A stretch of 51,426 nucleotides of DNA from Lachnospiraceae bacterium (lineage in GTDB: Bacteria; Bacillota; Clostridia; Lachnospirales; Lachnospiraceae), in NCBI GenBank assembly GCA_024687205.1, contig JAILES010000060.1, forward strand, positions 1 to 51,426. Reading direction: 5' to 3'. Under the pieces are notes generated by a model. That model worked only from the letters and a program-made list of their open reading frames with translations. It did no database searches and was not told the DNA's origin. Shown here piece after piece: positions 34,210 to 43,467 of the stretch (position 1 is the first letter of the stretch; the number at the start of each line of letters is the position of its first letter). The position numbers and the translations under genes are program-made.

Positions 34210-35571
34210 ATGGGATTGTTTGAATTATTGCTCTTGGCGGTCGGACTGGCAATGGATGCTTTTGCCATATCGATCTGCAAGGGGCTGGCTGTTAAGAAAA
34301 TAAGTGCAAAAGAATATCTTCTCTGTGGTATCTGGTTCGGTTCATTTCAGGGTATCATGCCGCTTATCGGTTATCTTGTGGGATCACGTTTCGAGCATCT
34401 GATCAGTATGATCGCACCCTGGGTGGCTTTCGGACTTCTCAGCCTGATCGGTGGAAACATGGTCAAGGAAGCATTTTCTCCGGCTGAAGAAGTGAAGCCT
34501 GAATTTGATGTGAAGACGATGTTTTTGATGGCAGTGGCAACCAGTATCGATGCTCTTGCTGTCGGTATCACCTTTGTGGCTGTGCCGGTAAAGGTTTTTG
34601 ATACGGAAGGGATAGCAAATGTCATATTTGCTGTTATAGTAATAGCCGTTATCACCTGCATTATATCCATGGCAGGTGTAAAGATAGGGCATATCTTCGG
34701 TACAAGATACAAATCCGGTTCGGAGATCATGGGCGGAACAATACTTATCTTTATAGGATTCAGAGCTTTGATCACGCATCTGGACAGATCCGGGGCTCTG
34801 TCTGACAGCGAAACGATCTTCGGTATGCTGATACCCCTGGCCGGAACCGTACTCGGAGCAGCTGTCGTATATACCAGCCGCAGGCTTTCGGATAATGTCA
34901 GAATGATACTTGTCGGCGGTACTTCAGGCATTATGATCTCGATAGCAGTCTGGGGGATGATCGAACCGGCTGTTATGGGCTTGAAAGCTCAAAGGGATAA
35001 TGTGATCATTCCGATTGTTCTGTGTTTTTGCGGAGGCGTGCTTTTTCAATATCTCGTGGACAGCATCGTACCGCATACCCATGTATATGCAGATATCACT
35101 GAGGGACCGAAGAGTAAACTGGATCCCGATATGAAAGTGATGCTTACGGAAGTGATCCATCATATACCGGAGGGCATTGCTCTGGGTGCGATATATGCCG
35201 GTCATTTTTTAAAGACTGAATGGATATCCGTATCTACTGCATTGGTCCTGGCCATAGCGATCGCTGTTCAGAATATACCGGAAGCCCTGTTTGTATCGTT
35301 ACCGATAAGAGATAAAGGGACAAATACCGGCAAAGCATTCTTTCTGGGCGTGATCTCGGGCGTACCGATTCCATTGATCGGTATCATTACGGTTATAGCA
35401 GCCTTATTGTTTCCGAATGCATTACCTTATATCATGGCTTTGGCAGGAGGAGCTTTGATATATACCACAATAGAAGAAATACCCCAGCTTGGTTCCAAAA
35501 AGGATAATGACAAGGGGGCATTTGCTTTTGTGATCGGTTTTGCGATCGTTATGATGATGATATATGTCTGA
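34210..35571 (+). CDS. MntP-ZIP fusion: Mn(II) efflux-pump domain joined to a ZIP-family metal transporter domain
   Basis: 453 residues in one uninterrupted frame. Residues 1 to about 192 match MntP: two three-helix repeats with the acidic motifs M-D-A-F-A-I-S (Asp 16) and S-I-D-A-L-A-V-G (Asp 114), and G-G-N-M and G-G-T-I-L-I-F-I-G. Residues about 200-453 look like a GufA-type ZIP: V-I-H-H-I-P-E-G-I-A-L-G (His 317-318, Glu 321) and A-V-Q-N-I-P-E-A-L (Asn 355, Glu 358). MntP proteins normally end near 190 residues and export Mn(II); ZIPs usually move metals inward. How the halves cooperate is unknown. GTGAGAG precedes the ATG. The stop codon abuts that of the convergent tetR. Confidence 0.88.
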   Translation: MGLFELLLLAVGLAMDAFAISICKGLAVKKISAKEYLLCGIWFGSFQGIMPLIGYLVGSRFEHLISMIAPWVAFGLLSLIGGNMVKEAFSPAEEVKPEFDVKTMFLMAVATSIDALAVGITFVAVPVKVFDTEGIANVIFAVIVIAVITCIISMAGVKIGHIFGTRYKSGSEIMGGTILIFIGFRALITHLDRSGALSDSETIFGMLIPLAGTVLGAAVVYTSRRLSDNVRMILVGGTSGIMISIAVWGMIEPAVMGLKAQRDNVIIPIVLCFCGGVLFQYLVDSIVPHTHVYADITEGPKSKLDPDMKVMLTEVIHHIPEGIALGAIYAGHFLKTEWISVSTALVLAIAIAVQNIPEALFVSLPIRDKGTNTGKAFFLGVISGVPIPLIGIITVIAALLFPNALPYIMALAGGALIYTTIEEIPQLGSKKDNDKGAFAFVIGFAIVMMMIYV

Positions 35572-36171
35572 TCAGAAAAGATAATTGACTATCATGGCTG
35601 TCAGTTCCTGCGTGACAGCTTTTTTGTTTTTTCCTTTGTTATGGAACATTGTGTCATGAACAATGGCTTCAACCATGGTAAGGATGATATATGAAGCAGT
35701 TTTTAAATCTTTGACCTTTACCAAATCTATATTATCACCAAGCATCTGTATAAACATCTCGGTAATCCTCTTTTTCTGAGTCATCTCTATCTCGCGGAAT
35801 TCATCAGACTGTTCGGAAAGGGAAGCAATTTCTCGCTGAAACTCAGTCATGATCCCATGTCCCTTGAAGATAAATGATATATACATATATACCGTGTCTT
35901 CGACTGACATATCTTCCGGGAGGGAGCTTAAATCCACGGGCTCAAGGACAGTATTGTAGATATCCTCGACCAGCTCGGTATAAAGAGCCTTTTTATCCTT
36001 GAAATAGGAATAAAAGGTTCCGATAGATACATCTGCTTCTTTTGCTATCTCATTGGAACTGGTAGAATGATACCCTTTTTCGGACATCAGTTTAACAGCG
36101 GCTTCTTTGATGCGCTGCTTTTTTTCTATGCTTCTTTTCTGCTTAGGAATCCTTGTTTCCGTAGGTGCCAT
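35572..36171 (-). CDS. TetR/AcrR family transcriptional regulator
   Basis: 199 residues from the ATG at 36171 (GGGAG about 9 bases before it on the minus strand); longer reading would cross the operators. The helix-turn-helix is T-S-S-N-E-I-A-K-E-A-D-V-S-I-G-T-F-Y-S-Y-F (about residues 36-56). The rest is a helical ligand domain. It is divergent from FtsX system 2. The shared gap carries two ATGAG-N6-CTCAT palindromes, so it likely represses both directions. Its stop codon and that of the MntP-ZIP gene meet in TGATCA. Confidence 0.9.
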   Translation of the reverse strand: MAPTETRIPKQKRSIEKKQRIKEAAVKLMSEKGYHSTSSNEIAKEADVSIGTFYSYFKDKKALYTELVEDIYNTVLEPVDLSSLPEDMSVEDTVYMYISFIFKGHGIMTEFQREIASLSEQSDEFREIEMTQKKRITEMFIQMLGDNIDLVKVKDLKTASYIILTMVEAIVHDTMFHNKGKNKKAVTQELTAMIVNYLF

Positions 36172-36239
36172 GTAAAACTCCCATTTATCGTTATTGAAGC
36201 AAGTATAACATACTAATGTTGAAATGAAAAGAGATAAAT

Positions 36240-36315
36240 ATGAGTAATCGCTCATGTTTCTATTGACAAAGGACATGACGAGTGCTATCATCACAAAATG
36301 TGAGCGATAGCTCAT
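36240..36315 (+). promoter_or_regulatory. promoter of FtsX system 2 bracketed by two TetR operators
   Basis: TTGACA (36263-36268), 17 bases, TATCAT (36286-36291). ATGAGTAATCGCTCAT (36240-36255) lies just upstream of the -35, and GTGAGCGATAGCTCAT (36300-36315) at the start point. The two 16-bp palindromes share the consensus ATGAGCGATNGCTCAT and are 60 bases apart. Confidence 0.8.
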
Positions 36316-36364
36316 ATTATTCAATGATATTAAGTTTATTTATATTTCGGAAAGGAGTTTATAT

Positions 36365-37066
36365 ATGTATCTGGAAGTCAGTGGATTAAAGAAAAGTTAT
36401 GGTGAAGGCGGTAGCTTCATTCAGGTTTTGAAAGGAATAGACCTGACGGTCGAAAAAGGTCTTATGTGTGTTATACAGGGAACCAGCGGTTCGGGAAAAT
36501 CTACGATGCTTAACTGTATCGGTGGCCTGGATACGGTTGATTCCGGATCCATAAAGATTTCAGGAAAAGAAATAGTTGGACTTAAGAATAATGCGCTTTC
36601 AGAGTACCGAAGAGAAAGTCTCGGTTTCATTTTCCAGTTTTATAATCTGGTACCTAACCTTACTGTTCGCGAAAACATAAGGGTATGTGAGTATCTGTCG
36701 GAGAATCCGATGGACATAGATGAACTGCTGGAGATCCTGGGTCTTACGGAGCATCAGAATAAATTTCCGTCACAGCTCTCGGGAGGACAGCAACAGAGAT
36801 GTGCAATAGCCAGAGCGCTTATCAAGAACCCGAAGCTTCTTCTCTGCGATGAACCCACAGGCGCACTTGATTCAAAAACGTCAAAGGATATCCTGGTGCT
36901 GCTTGAAAAAGTAAATAGAAAATACGGAACTACCATGTTAATAGTCACTCATAACAATGCGATCAAGAATATGGTGGATCAGGTAATCATCATGAAGGAC
37001 GGAGAGATCAGGAAGAACTATATGAATGAAGAAAAGATAGCTGCGGCTGAACTGGAGGATCTGTAA
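36365..37066 (+). CDS. ABC transporter ATP-binding protein of the MacB/LolD type (FtsX system 2)
   Basis: 233 residues. Walker A G-T-S-G-S-G-K-S-T (about 39), Q-loop Q-F-Y-N-L-V-P-N-L-T, signature L-S-G-G-Q-Q-Q-R (about 138), Walker B L-L-L-C-D-E-P-T-G-A-L-D (about 158). The last residue is followed at once by the permease ATG. It is extremely close to the ATPase at 44275 (same length; same Y-G-E-G-G-S, G-T-S-G-S-G, N-L-V-P-N-L-T-V-R-E-N-I and final E-L-E-D-L), so systems 2 and 3 arose by duplication. Confidence 0.93.
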   Translation: MYLEVSGLKKSYGEGGSFIQVLKGIDLTVEKGLMCVIQGTSGSGKSTMLNCIGGLDTVDSGSIKISGKEIVGLKNNALSEYRRESLGFIFQFYNLVPNLTVRENIRVCEYLSENPMDIDELLEILGLTEHQNKFPSQLSGGQQQRCAIARALIKNPKLLLCDEPTGALDSKTSKDILVLLEKVNRKYGTTMLIVTHNNAIKNMVDQVIIMKDGEIRKNYMNEEKIAAAELEDL

Positions 37067-39793
37067 ATGAAGAGTCTGAATAAAAGGATTACAAGAGAGT
37101 TAAAGTCTCATTTCGGAAGGTATCTTGCGCTGCTTTTTATGATAGTGCTGGGTATGTATCTGGTTGTAAGTGTTGCCGGAATGGCAGAAACAACAATAGC
37201 GGGAACAGATAAGTATAACGAAGAATGCAGACTGCAGGACGGACAGTTCACGGTTTTTGTTCCGCTTACCGAAGAGCAGTTAAAGAAGCTTTCTGAAGAG
37301 CATGGTGAAATAGAGAAGATCTTCAGCGTAGATGTATCCGTTAAAGCCGGTGATACCGGATCGGAGGATAAAACACTCAGGGTTTTTAAGCTAAGAAACA
37401 GTATTGATCTTTTAAATCTTGATGAAGGCGTACTTCCCGAGAAAGATGATGAGATAGTGATAATGAATCTCTTCGCCGAAAGGAATAAGCTGAATGCAGG
37501 AGACAGGATAGAATTATCCGGCAGGGAATACCGGGTATCCGGAACAGGCTGTATACCCGATTATAACCTGACAGTTAAGAACTTCTCGGATATGACTGCA
37601 GATCCGGATAGTTTTGGCGTGGCATTTGTTACAGATAGTGCATATGAAGAGATAAAGAGGGACGATGCTGCAGGAGTCGAGGAGTATACCTATGCATACA
37701 GGTTAAAGGATGCTGAAACACTGAGTGAGAAGGAAAAAGAAAAAAGGGCAAGAGAGCTTAAGGAGGATATCAAAGATATTGACTTTGATTATAAAGCATC
37801 GGGAAATGAGTATCTGATCGAATATGTGGACAGAATGTATCAGGATAAGACAGACTTCGAAGAGGGACTGGATGAACTGGTGGATGAAACGAATGAGCTT
37901 TATGATGGTATCACAGAGGTTAATGACGGTGCACAGGAACTGAGTGACGGAACTACAGAAGTTTATGGCGCCGTTAAAGAGAATAATAAGAATTTTGATG
38001 TTTTGAAGATGTCACCATATTCGCCGCTTACTCAGATAACAGACGGATATCTGGAGGGTGCAGAGAAACTAAAGACAGGAGCAGAAGAGCTGTACGATGG
38101 AACAGGGGAACTTCTGGATGGAGCAGCTGAGTTTAGGGACGGAGTAGTGGAGTTTGACGAAGAGGTAAGAGAATTCCTGGATGATAATTATGAAGTAAAT
38201 ATACCTAATCTTGAAAGCTTCTATGAAAACAAAGATAATCCCCGTATCGCCAGTGATGCGGCCAGTGATGTGATCCTTAAGAGGCTGGTAAGCCTGGTGG
38301 CAGGAGCTATACTTGTAATGCTCTTTGCGTATGTGATCTCGGTTTTTATCATACATCAGATAAATGAAGAAAGCAGCGTAATAGGAACACTGTATGCCAT
38401 GGGTGTGAAGAAGTCGAGCCTTATAGCTCACTATGTATTTCTTCCGACAGCGGTGACCTTTATTGCAGGACTTATAGGTATGGCGATGGGCTTCAGTAAA
38501 TTCGGAGTAGATTTCCAGATGCTGGACAGCTATCTTTATTACAGTATCCCGAAGATGGAGAAAATTTATCCCTTATATATAATCCTGTACTGTCTTGTTA
38601 TGCCACCTGTAATCTCAGTGATCGTGAATATTCTGGTCATCAACAAAAAGCTGTCAAAGACTGCGCTTTCGCTTATTAAGAATGAACAGGAAAGTCTTGT
38701 AAAAGGAAATGCTGTTTCAGTAAGTGCCGGAAAGAGCAGGAGAAAGGAAGGAAATTTCCTAAGGCAGTTTACATCAAGACAGATATCAAGAGAGCGCAGG
38801 AGTGTGCTGACGGTTATCATGGGAATGGTGGTAGCGTTACTGATATTTATGATAGGACTTAACTGCTATGTACTCTGTAATAATGTAAAGAAAGAGAACA
38901 TAGAAGATATCAATTATGAGTATATGTATGTTCTGAAGTATCCTATGGAGGAAGCTCCGAAGGATGCGGAAGTCTGCTATATGAAAAATCTGTCCATGAA
39001 ATATCTGGATTATTCGCTGGATGTAAATACCATCGGTATTGATAATGATAATAAGTATTTTAACTTTGAAACCAGCGGGAATAAAAAGGAACTGGTCATA
39101 GCTTCTTCAACTGCACAGAAATATGATCTGAAAGTCGGAGATAGCTTTATCCTTGATGATACCTCGGAAGACAGGAGTTATGCGTTTACCGTATCCGATA
39201 TTGTTGATTATTCCATAGGACTTACTGCTTATATGGATATCGATGAGATGAGAGAACTCTTTGGAGAAGAAGATGATTATTTCAATATGCTTGTATCGGA
39301 TAAGGATCTCAAAGTAGATGGAGGAAGAATATATTCGGTGACTAAGCGTGCGGATATAGAGAATGCAGCAGGTATATTTGTGGATCAGATGATGTCACTT
39401 ATAGTTATCCTGATAGTGGTATCGATACTTATCTTTATCGCGGTAATGTATCTGATGCTCAATGTTATGATAGACCGCGCCGCTTTTGGTATCTCCCTGG
39501 TAAAGATATTCGGTTACAGAATGAGGGAGATAAGAAAGGTATATCTGGATGGAAACTTTTATGCGGTGATCGCGGGCGCCTGCATAGGCATACCGATAGT
39601 AAAGAAAGCAGCAGACTCGATATATCCGTATTTCATTGCCAATACAGCCATGGGAATGAATCTTCGATTTGAGTGCTTCATGTATGCCGGGATACTTGGT
39701 GGAGTAGTACTTGTGTACTTGGTAATAAGCAGTATCCTGACTGGAAAGATAAAGAGGATCGTTCCTGCAGAGGTTCTTAAGAACAGGGAATAG
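37067..39793 (+). CDS. FtsX-like ABC permease with external coiled coil (FtsX system 2)
   Basis: 908 residues. Membrane segment 1 is at about 17-37. A large external part includes a MacB-like domain and, at about 262-375, a coiled coil with repeated D-G-x-x-E-(L/F/V) heptads (T-E-V-N-D-G-A-Q-E-L-S-D-G, then E-L-L-D-G-A-A-E-F-R-D-G). Membrane segments follow at about 406-430, 450-475, 501-525 and 579-603, a second external domain, then about 777-802, 832 and 873-895. The end is P-A-E-V-L-K-N-R-E. The coiled coil resembles the YhgE/Pip-type heptads and may span part of the cell wall or gate the pore. Substrate unknown. Confidence 0.9.
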   Translation: MKSLNKRITRELKSHFGRYLALLFMIVLGMYLVVSVAGMAETTIAGTDKYNEECRLQDGQFTVFVPLTEEQLKKLSEEHGEIEKIFSVDVSVKAGDTGSEDKTLRVFKLRNSIDLLNLDEGVLPEKDDEIVIMNLFAERNKLNAGDRIELSGREYRVSGTGCIPDYNLTVKNFSDMTADPDSFGVAFVTDSAYEEIKRDDAAGVEEYTYAYRLKDAETLSEKEKEKRARELKEDIKDIDFDYKASGNEYLIEYVDRMYQDKTDFEEGLDELVDETNELYDGITEVNDGAQELSDGTTEVYGAVKENNKNFDVLKMSPYSPLTQITDGYLEGAEKLKTGAEELYDGTGELLDGAAEFRDGVVEFDEEVREFLDDNYEVNIPNLESFYENKDNPRIASDAASDVILKRLVSLVAGAILVMLFAYVISVFIIHQINEESSVIGTLYAMGVKKSSLIAHYVFLPTAVTFIAGLIGMAMGFSKFGVDFQMLDSYLYYSIPKMEKIYPLYIILYCLVMPPVISVIVNILVINKKLSKTALSLIKNEQESLVKGNAVSVSAGKSRRKEGNFLRQFTSRQISRERRSVLTVIMGMVVALLIFMIGLNCYVLCNNVKKENIEDINYEYMYVLKYPMEEAPKDAEVCYMKNLSMKYLDYSLDVNTIGIDNDNKYFNFETSGNKKELVIASSTAQKYDLKVGDSFILDDTSEDRSYAFTVSDIVDYSIGLTAYMDIDEMRELFGEEDDYFNMLVSDKDLKVDGGRIYSVTKRADIENAAGIFVDQMMSLIVILIVVSILIFIAVMYLMLNVMIDRAAFGISLVKIFGYRMREIRKVYLDGNFYAVIAGACIGIPIVKKAADSIYPYFIANTAMGMNLRFECFMYAGILGGVVLVYLVISSILTGKIKRIVPAEVLKNRE

Positions 39794-39811
39794 GAATACT
39801 AAAATAGTGTG

Positions 39812-39859
39812 TTGACAAAAAAAGCATTTATGCTATCATATGGGTTAGCGTAAACTAAC
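39812..39859 (+). promoter_or_regulatory. promoter of ABC pair 4 with GTTAGC-type operator over the start point
   Basis: TTGACA (39812-39817), 16 bases, TATCAT (39834-39839). GTTAGC-GTAA-ACTAAC at 39844-39859 covers the start point. Confidence 0.78.
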
Positions 39860-39888
39860 TATGCCGGGGTGACTCGGCATAGTTTTTG
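39858..39888 (+). terminator. intrinsic terminator inside the leader of ABC pair 4
   Basis: Nine-pair stem ACTATGCCG (39858-39866)/CGGCATAGT (39875-39883) followed by TTTT. It lies between the promoter and the gene it serves, so transcripts would end after about 45 bases unless it is bypassed. Its 5' arm begins inside the last bases of operator 1. Confidence 0.7.
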
Positions 39889-39896
39889 GGGTATAG

Positions 39897-39912
39897 GTTA
39901 GCGGAAGCTAAC
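39897..39912 (+). promoter_or_regulatory. second GTTAGC-type operator in the leader of ABC pair 4
   Basis: Perfect GTTAGC-GGAA-GCTAAC, 53 bases after the start of operator 1, with the terminator hairpin between them. Confidence 0.72.
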
Positions 39913-39958
39913 TTAAGCTGATATACAACGCAAAAGTGCATGACGGGAGGAAAAGAAA

Positions 39959-41722
39959 TTGGGAAAGACGGAAAAGTATGATCACATGAAGCTGATCAGA
40001 CAATATGCGGGAGGACATAAGAATCTGATAACGCTTGGAAGATTTCTTGCGGCGGTCAGTGCGGTTCTTACACTGATCCCCTACTATCTGATGTGGAAGA
40101 TCATAAGGACAGCGGTAAACGGAGAAGATGCTGAGGCTATCAGTACATATGCCTGGGGTGCAGTCGCTTTGATAGTGGGAGCATTGCTTGTATACATTGT
40201 CGCTCTTTTATGTACTCATATTGCAGCATTTCGTGTTCAGGCAAACATGAGAAGCTCCCTGATGCGAAGGATCGTTACATTGCCGCTGGGAGTTTTTGAT
40301 GAGGACGGAACGGGAAAGATCAGACGTATCGTAAATGATTCCACAGCTGCAACAGAAACTTACATCGCACATACACTTGCGGATAAGACAGTTGCAGCGG
40401 TAACTCCTGTAGGTCTTATGGTATTGGTGTTGGCTTTTAACTGGAAGATAGGTCTTTTCTGTATGATACCGGCTGTCATAGGTTTTATGTGCATGATGAG
40501 CATGATGGGAAAAGGCATGCAGGAAAAGATGAAAGAATACCAGGATGCACTTGAGACTATGAACAGTGAAGCAACCGAATATGTGAGAGGCATACCGGTA
40601 GTAAAGACCTTCGGACAGACGGTGCATTCCTTTAAGCGGTTCAAAGCCTGTATAGACGGATACGGAAAATGGACGACAGATTACACGCTGATGCTCAGAT
40701 TTCCGATGGCTGCATTCATGACCTGCATTAATTCCATATTCGCCTTTATCGTAATAGCATCATTTATAATCTCAAAGGATGGCGTTTCTAATGCCGATGT
40801 ACTGAATATCATGTATTACATTATAGTAATGCCGCTGGTAACGGTAGCATTGACTAAAATCGCATATTCGGGAGAAGCTGAAATGAATCTTATCGATGCC
40901 CTGAAGCGTATCGATAAGATCATGGAAATAGAAGCATTGAAAGAAGGAAGTGCTGATAAGAAACCGGCGGATCAGGGAATAGAACTTAAGAATGTTTCAT
41001 ACAGATATAACGGAGCGACAAGGGATGCAGTAAGGGATGTTTCATTGAGCATAAGACCGGGTGAACATGTGGCTCTGGTAGGCCCTTCCGGTTCCGGTAA
41101 GACAACCCTTGCAGAGCTGATGGTCAGGTTCTTTGATGTGACACAGGGAGAGATACTGATAGGCGGAGTAAATGTGAAGGAGATGTCATCAGTCTCTCTT
41201 ATGAAGCAGGTATCATTTGTATTTCAGGACAGCAGGCTTATCAAAAAAACCATACTGGAAAATGTCCGTATGAGTAAACCGGGAGCGTCGGAAGAAGAAG
41301 TTATTGAGGCGCTTAAGAAGGCACAGTGCATGGATATCATCGAAAAGCTGCCGAATGGGATATACACGGTGATAGGAGAAAAGGGAACTTATCTTTCAGG
41401 AGGAGAACAGCAGAGGATCACTATTGCGAGAGCAGTTTTGAAAGACGCACCGATACTTATACTTGATGAAGCTACCGCATTTGCGGATCCGGATAATGAG
41501 GCAAAGGTACAGGCAGCATTTGAGGAACTGGCTAAAGGTAAGACACTTATCATGATAGCCCACAGGCTGAGTACTGTGATGAATGCAGACAGGATATTTG
41601 TTATGGAAGACGGAAACTGTACCGAGTCAGGGACACATGCGGAGCTTATGAAGCAGAACGGACTGTATGCAAAGCTGTTTGATGAATATACCAGATCGAT
41701 AGAATGGAAGGTAGGTGCATAA
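39959..41722 (+). CDS. exporter-fold ABC transporter, fused domains (pair 4, first subunit)
   Basis: 587 residues with a TTG start, supported by GGGAGG 7 bases upstream (an ATG at 39986 is the alternative). Six membrane helices, Walker A G-P-S-G-S-G-K-T-T (about 375), signature L-S-G-G-E-Q-Q-R, Walker B L-I-L-D-E, D-loop A-F-A-D. It has no dedicated TetR nearby; control appears to rest on the doubled operator and leader terminator. Confidence 0.9.
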   Translation: MGKTEKYDHMKLIRQYAGGHKNLITLGRFLAAVSAVLTLIPYYLMWKIIRTAVNGEDAEAISTYAWGAVALIVGALLVYIVALLCTHIAAFRVQANMRSSLMRRIVTLPLGVFDEDGTGKIRRIVNDSTAATETYIAHTLADKTVAAVTPVGLMVLVLAFNWKIGLFCMIPAVIGFMCMMSMMGKGMQEKMKEYQDALETMNSEATEYVRGIPVVKTFGQTVHSFKRFKACIDGYGKWTTDYTLMLRFPMAAFMTCINSIFAFIVIASFIISKDGVSNADVLNIMYYIIVMPLVTVALTKIAYSGEAEMNLIDALKRIDKIMEIEALKEGSADKKPADQGIELKNVSYRYNGATRDAVRDVSLSIRPGEHVALVGPSGSGKTTLAELMVRFFDVTQGEILIGGVNVKEMSSVSLMKQVSFVFQDSRLIKKTILENVRMSKPGASEEEVIEALKKAQCMDIIEKLPNGIYTVIGEKGTYLSGGEQQRITIARAVLKDAPILILDEATAFADPDNEAKVQAAFEELAKGKTLIMIAHRLSTVMNADRIFVMEDGNCTESGTHAELMKQNGLYAKLFDEYTRSIEWKVGA

Positions 41723-41724
41723 AG

Positions 41725-43458
41725 ATGATAGAAAAACTAAAACATAAATACGCCCTTTCAGATGCGGGTGCAGCAGATATGATTAAGGCATGTATCAGTG
41801 TAACTATAACAAATATTGCGCTTATGATGACAGCAGGTGTTCTGTATAATCTGATCAGCGATCTGCTTAAGGACAGACTCCATGAGGACAGGATATCATT
41901 CTATGTTATCGCGTCAATTATTGTGATCGTGCTTGTAGCAGTAACGAATTTTATTCAGTATAATGCCACATTTCTTACAACATACCGTGAGAGTGGAGTA
42001 CGAAGAACAACAATCGCCGAGACATTGAGAAAACTGCCACTTTCATATTTCGGGAAAAAGAACATAGCTGATCTTACGACTAACATCCTTGGAGACTGTG
42101 CAATGATCGAAACGGCATCCAGTCACTGGATACCGGAACTAATCGGTGCAGTGGCTTCAGTTATCCTGGTAGGTATCAGTCTGTTTTTCTTCTTTGACTG
42201 GAGGATGGTGCTGGCAAGCTTCTGGGTAATACCGGTTGCATTCTTTATTGTTATCACCTGTGCAGGTGCGGAAAAGCGGGCAGTGCGTAAAAATCAGGCA
42301 GTTAAGATGGATATGGCAGACGGTATCCAGGAATGCCTTGAATCCATAAGAGATCTGCGTGCCAATAATGCAGAGAACAGATATATGGAGGAACTGGACG
42401 GCAAGATCAAGAAGGTTGAAAAGATGGCGTTGTTTACGGAGCTTAAGATGGCAGTATATGTAAATTCTGCAGCTATCATCTTAAAGTTGGGCATAGGTAC
42501 CACGGCTGTTGCAGGCGGTACGTTATTTGCGAAAGGAGAGATCGATCTGGTAACTTTCTTTATGTTCCTGATGCTGGTATCAAGGCTGTATGCGCCGATG
42601 GAGATATCCCTTCAGAACTTTGCGGCGATAATAGCTACAGGTATACAGTGTGAACGTCTGGATGAAGTATTGTCACATGAAGTGCAGACCGGAACGGAAA
42701 ATATGAACAACAAAGGATACGATATAGTATTCGATCATGTGGGCTTTAAGTACGCGGATGATACAGATGTTCTTACTGATGTAAGCTTTACTGCTAAGCA
42801 GGGTGAGGTAACGGCACTGATCGGACCTTCAGGCGGAGGCAAGACTACGATATCAAGGCTTGCGGCAAGATTCTGGGATGCTAACAACGGGAAGATCACT
42901 CTTGGTGGTGATGATATATCAAAGGTAGATCCGGAGAGTCTGCTTTCAAATTATTCTATAGTATTTCAGGACGTAACACTTTTTAATAATTCTGTTATGG
43001 AAAATATCCGTATCGGTAAGAGTGGTGCTACGGATGAAGAAGTAATGCAGGCTGCAAAACTTGCCAATTGTGATGAGTTTGTAAACCTTCTTCCTGATAA
43101 GTACAACACTAATATAGGTGAGAACGGAAGTGAGCTCTCCGGCGGTGAGAGGCAGAGGATATCTATAGCCAGGGCCTTTCTTAAGGATGCACCGGTGATA
43201 CTGCTGGACGAAGCGACTGCATCGCTGGATGCTGAGAATGAGACCGTGATACAGGAAGCACTTTCAAGACTGATAAAGAATAAGACGGTCCTTATAATAG
43301 CGCACCGTATGAGGACCATAGCCAATGCGGATCATATAGTGGTATTAAAAGACGGCGTAGTGGCCGAACAGGGAAGTCCTGCAGAACTGTCAGCATATGA
43401 CAGCATATACAACCGTATGACAAAGCAGCAGCTTATTGCACAGAACTGGAAAATGTAA
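41725..43458 (+). CDS. exporter-fold ABC transporter, fused domains (pair 4, second subunit)
   Basis: 577 residues from the ATG at 41725, 2 bases after the previous stop, with AAGGTAGGTG as ribosome site. Walker A G-P-S-G-G-G-K-T-T (about 367), signature L-S-G-G-E-R-Q-R, Walker B I-L-L-D-E, D-loop A-S-L-D. Six-helix membrane domain. No terminator is visible before the next promoter 10 bases downstream. Confidence 0.9.
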   Translation: MIEKLKHKYALSDAGAADMIKACISVTITNIALMMTAGVLYNLISDLLKDRLHEDRISFYVIASIIVIVLVAVTNFIQYNATFLTTYRESGVRRTTIAETLRKLPLSYFGKKNIADLTTNILGDCAMIETASSHWIPELIGAVASVILVGISLFFFFDWRMVLASFWVIPVAFFIVITCAGAEKRAVRKNQAVKMDMADGIQECLESIRDLRANNAENRYMEELDGKIKKVEKMALFTELKMAVYVNSAAIILKLGIGTTAVAGGTLFAKGEIDLVTFFMFLMLVSRLYAPMEISLQNFAAIIATGIQCERLDEVLSHEVQTGTENMNNKGYDIVFDHVGFKYADDTDVLTDVSFTAKQGEVTALIGPSGGGKTTISRLAARFWDANNGKITLGGDDISKVDPESLLSNYSIVFQDVTLFNNSVMENIRIGKSGATDEEVMQAAKLANCDEFVNLLPDKYNTNIGENGSELSGGERQRISIARAFLKDAPVILLDEATASLDAENETVIQEALSRLIKNKTVLIIAHRMRTIANADHIVVLKDGVVAEQGSPAELSAYDSIYNRMTKQQLIAQNWKM

Positions 43459-43467
43459 AACAAGCTG

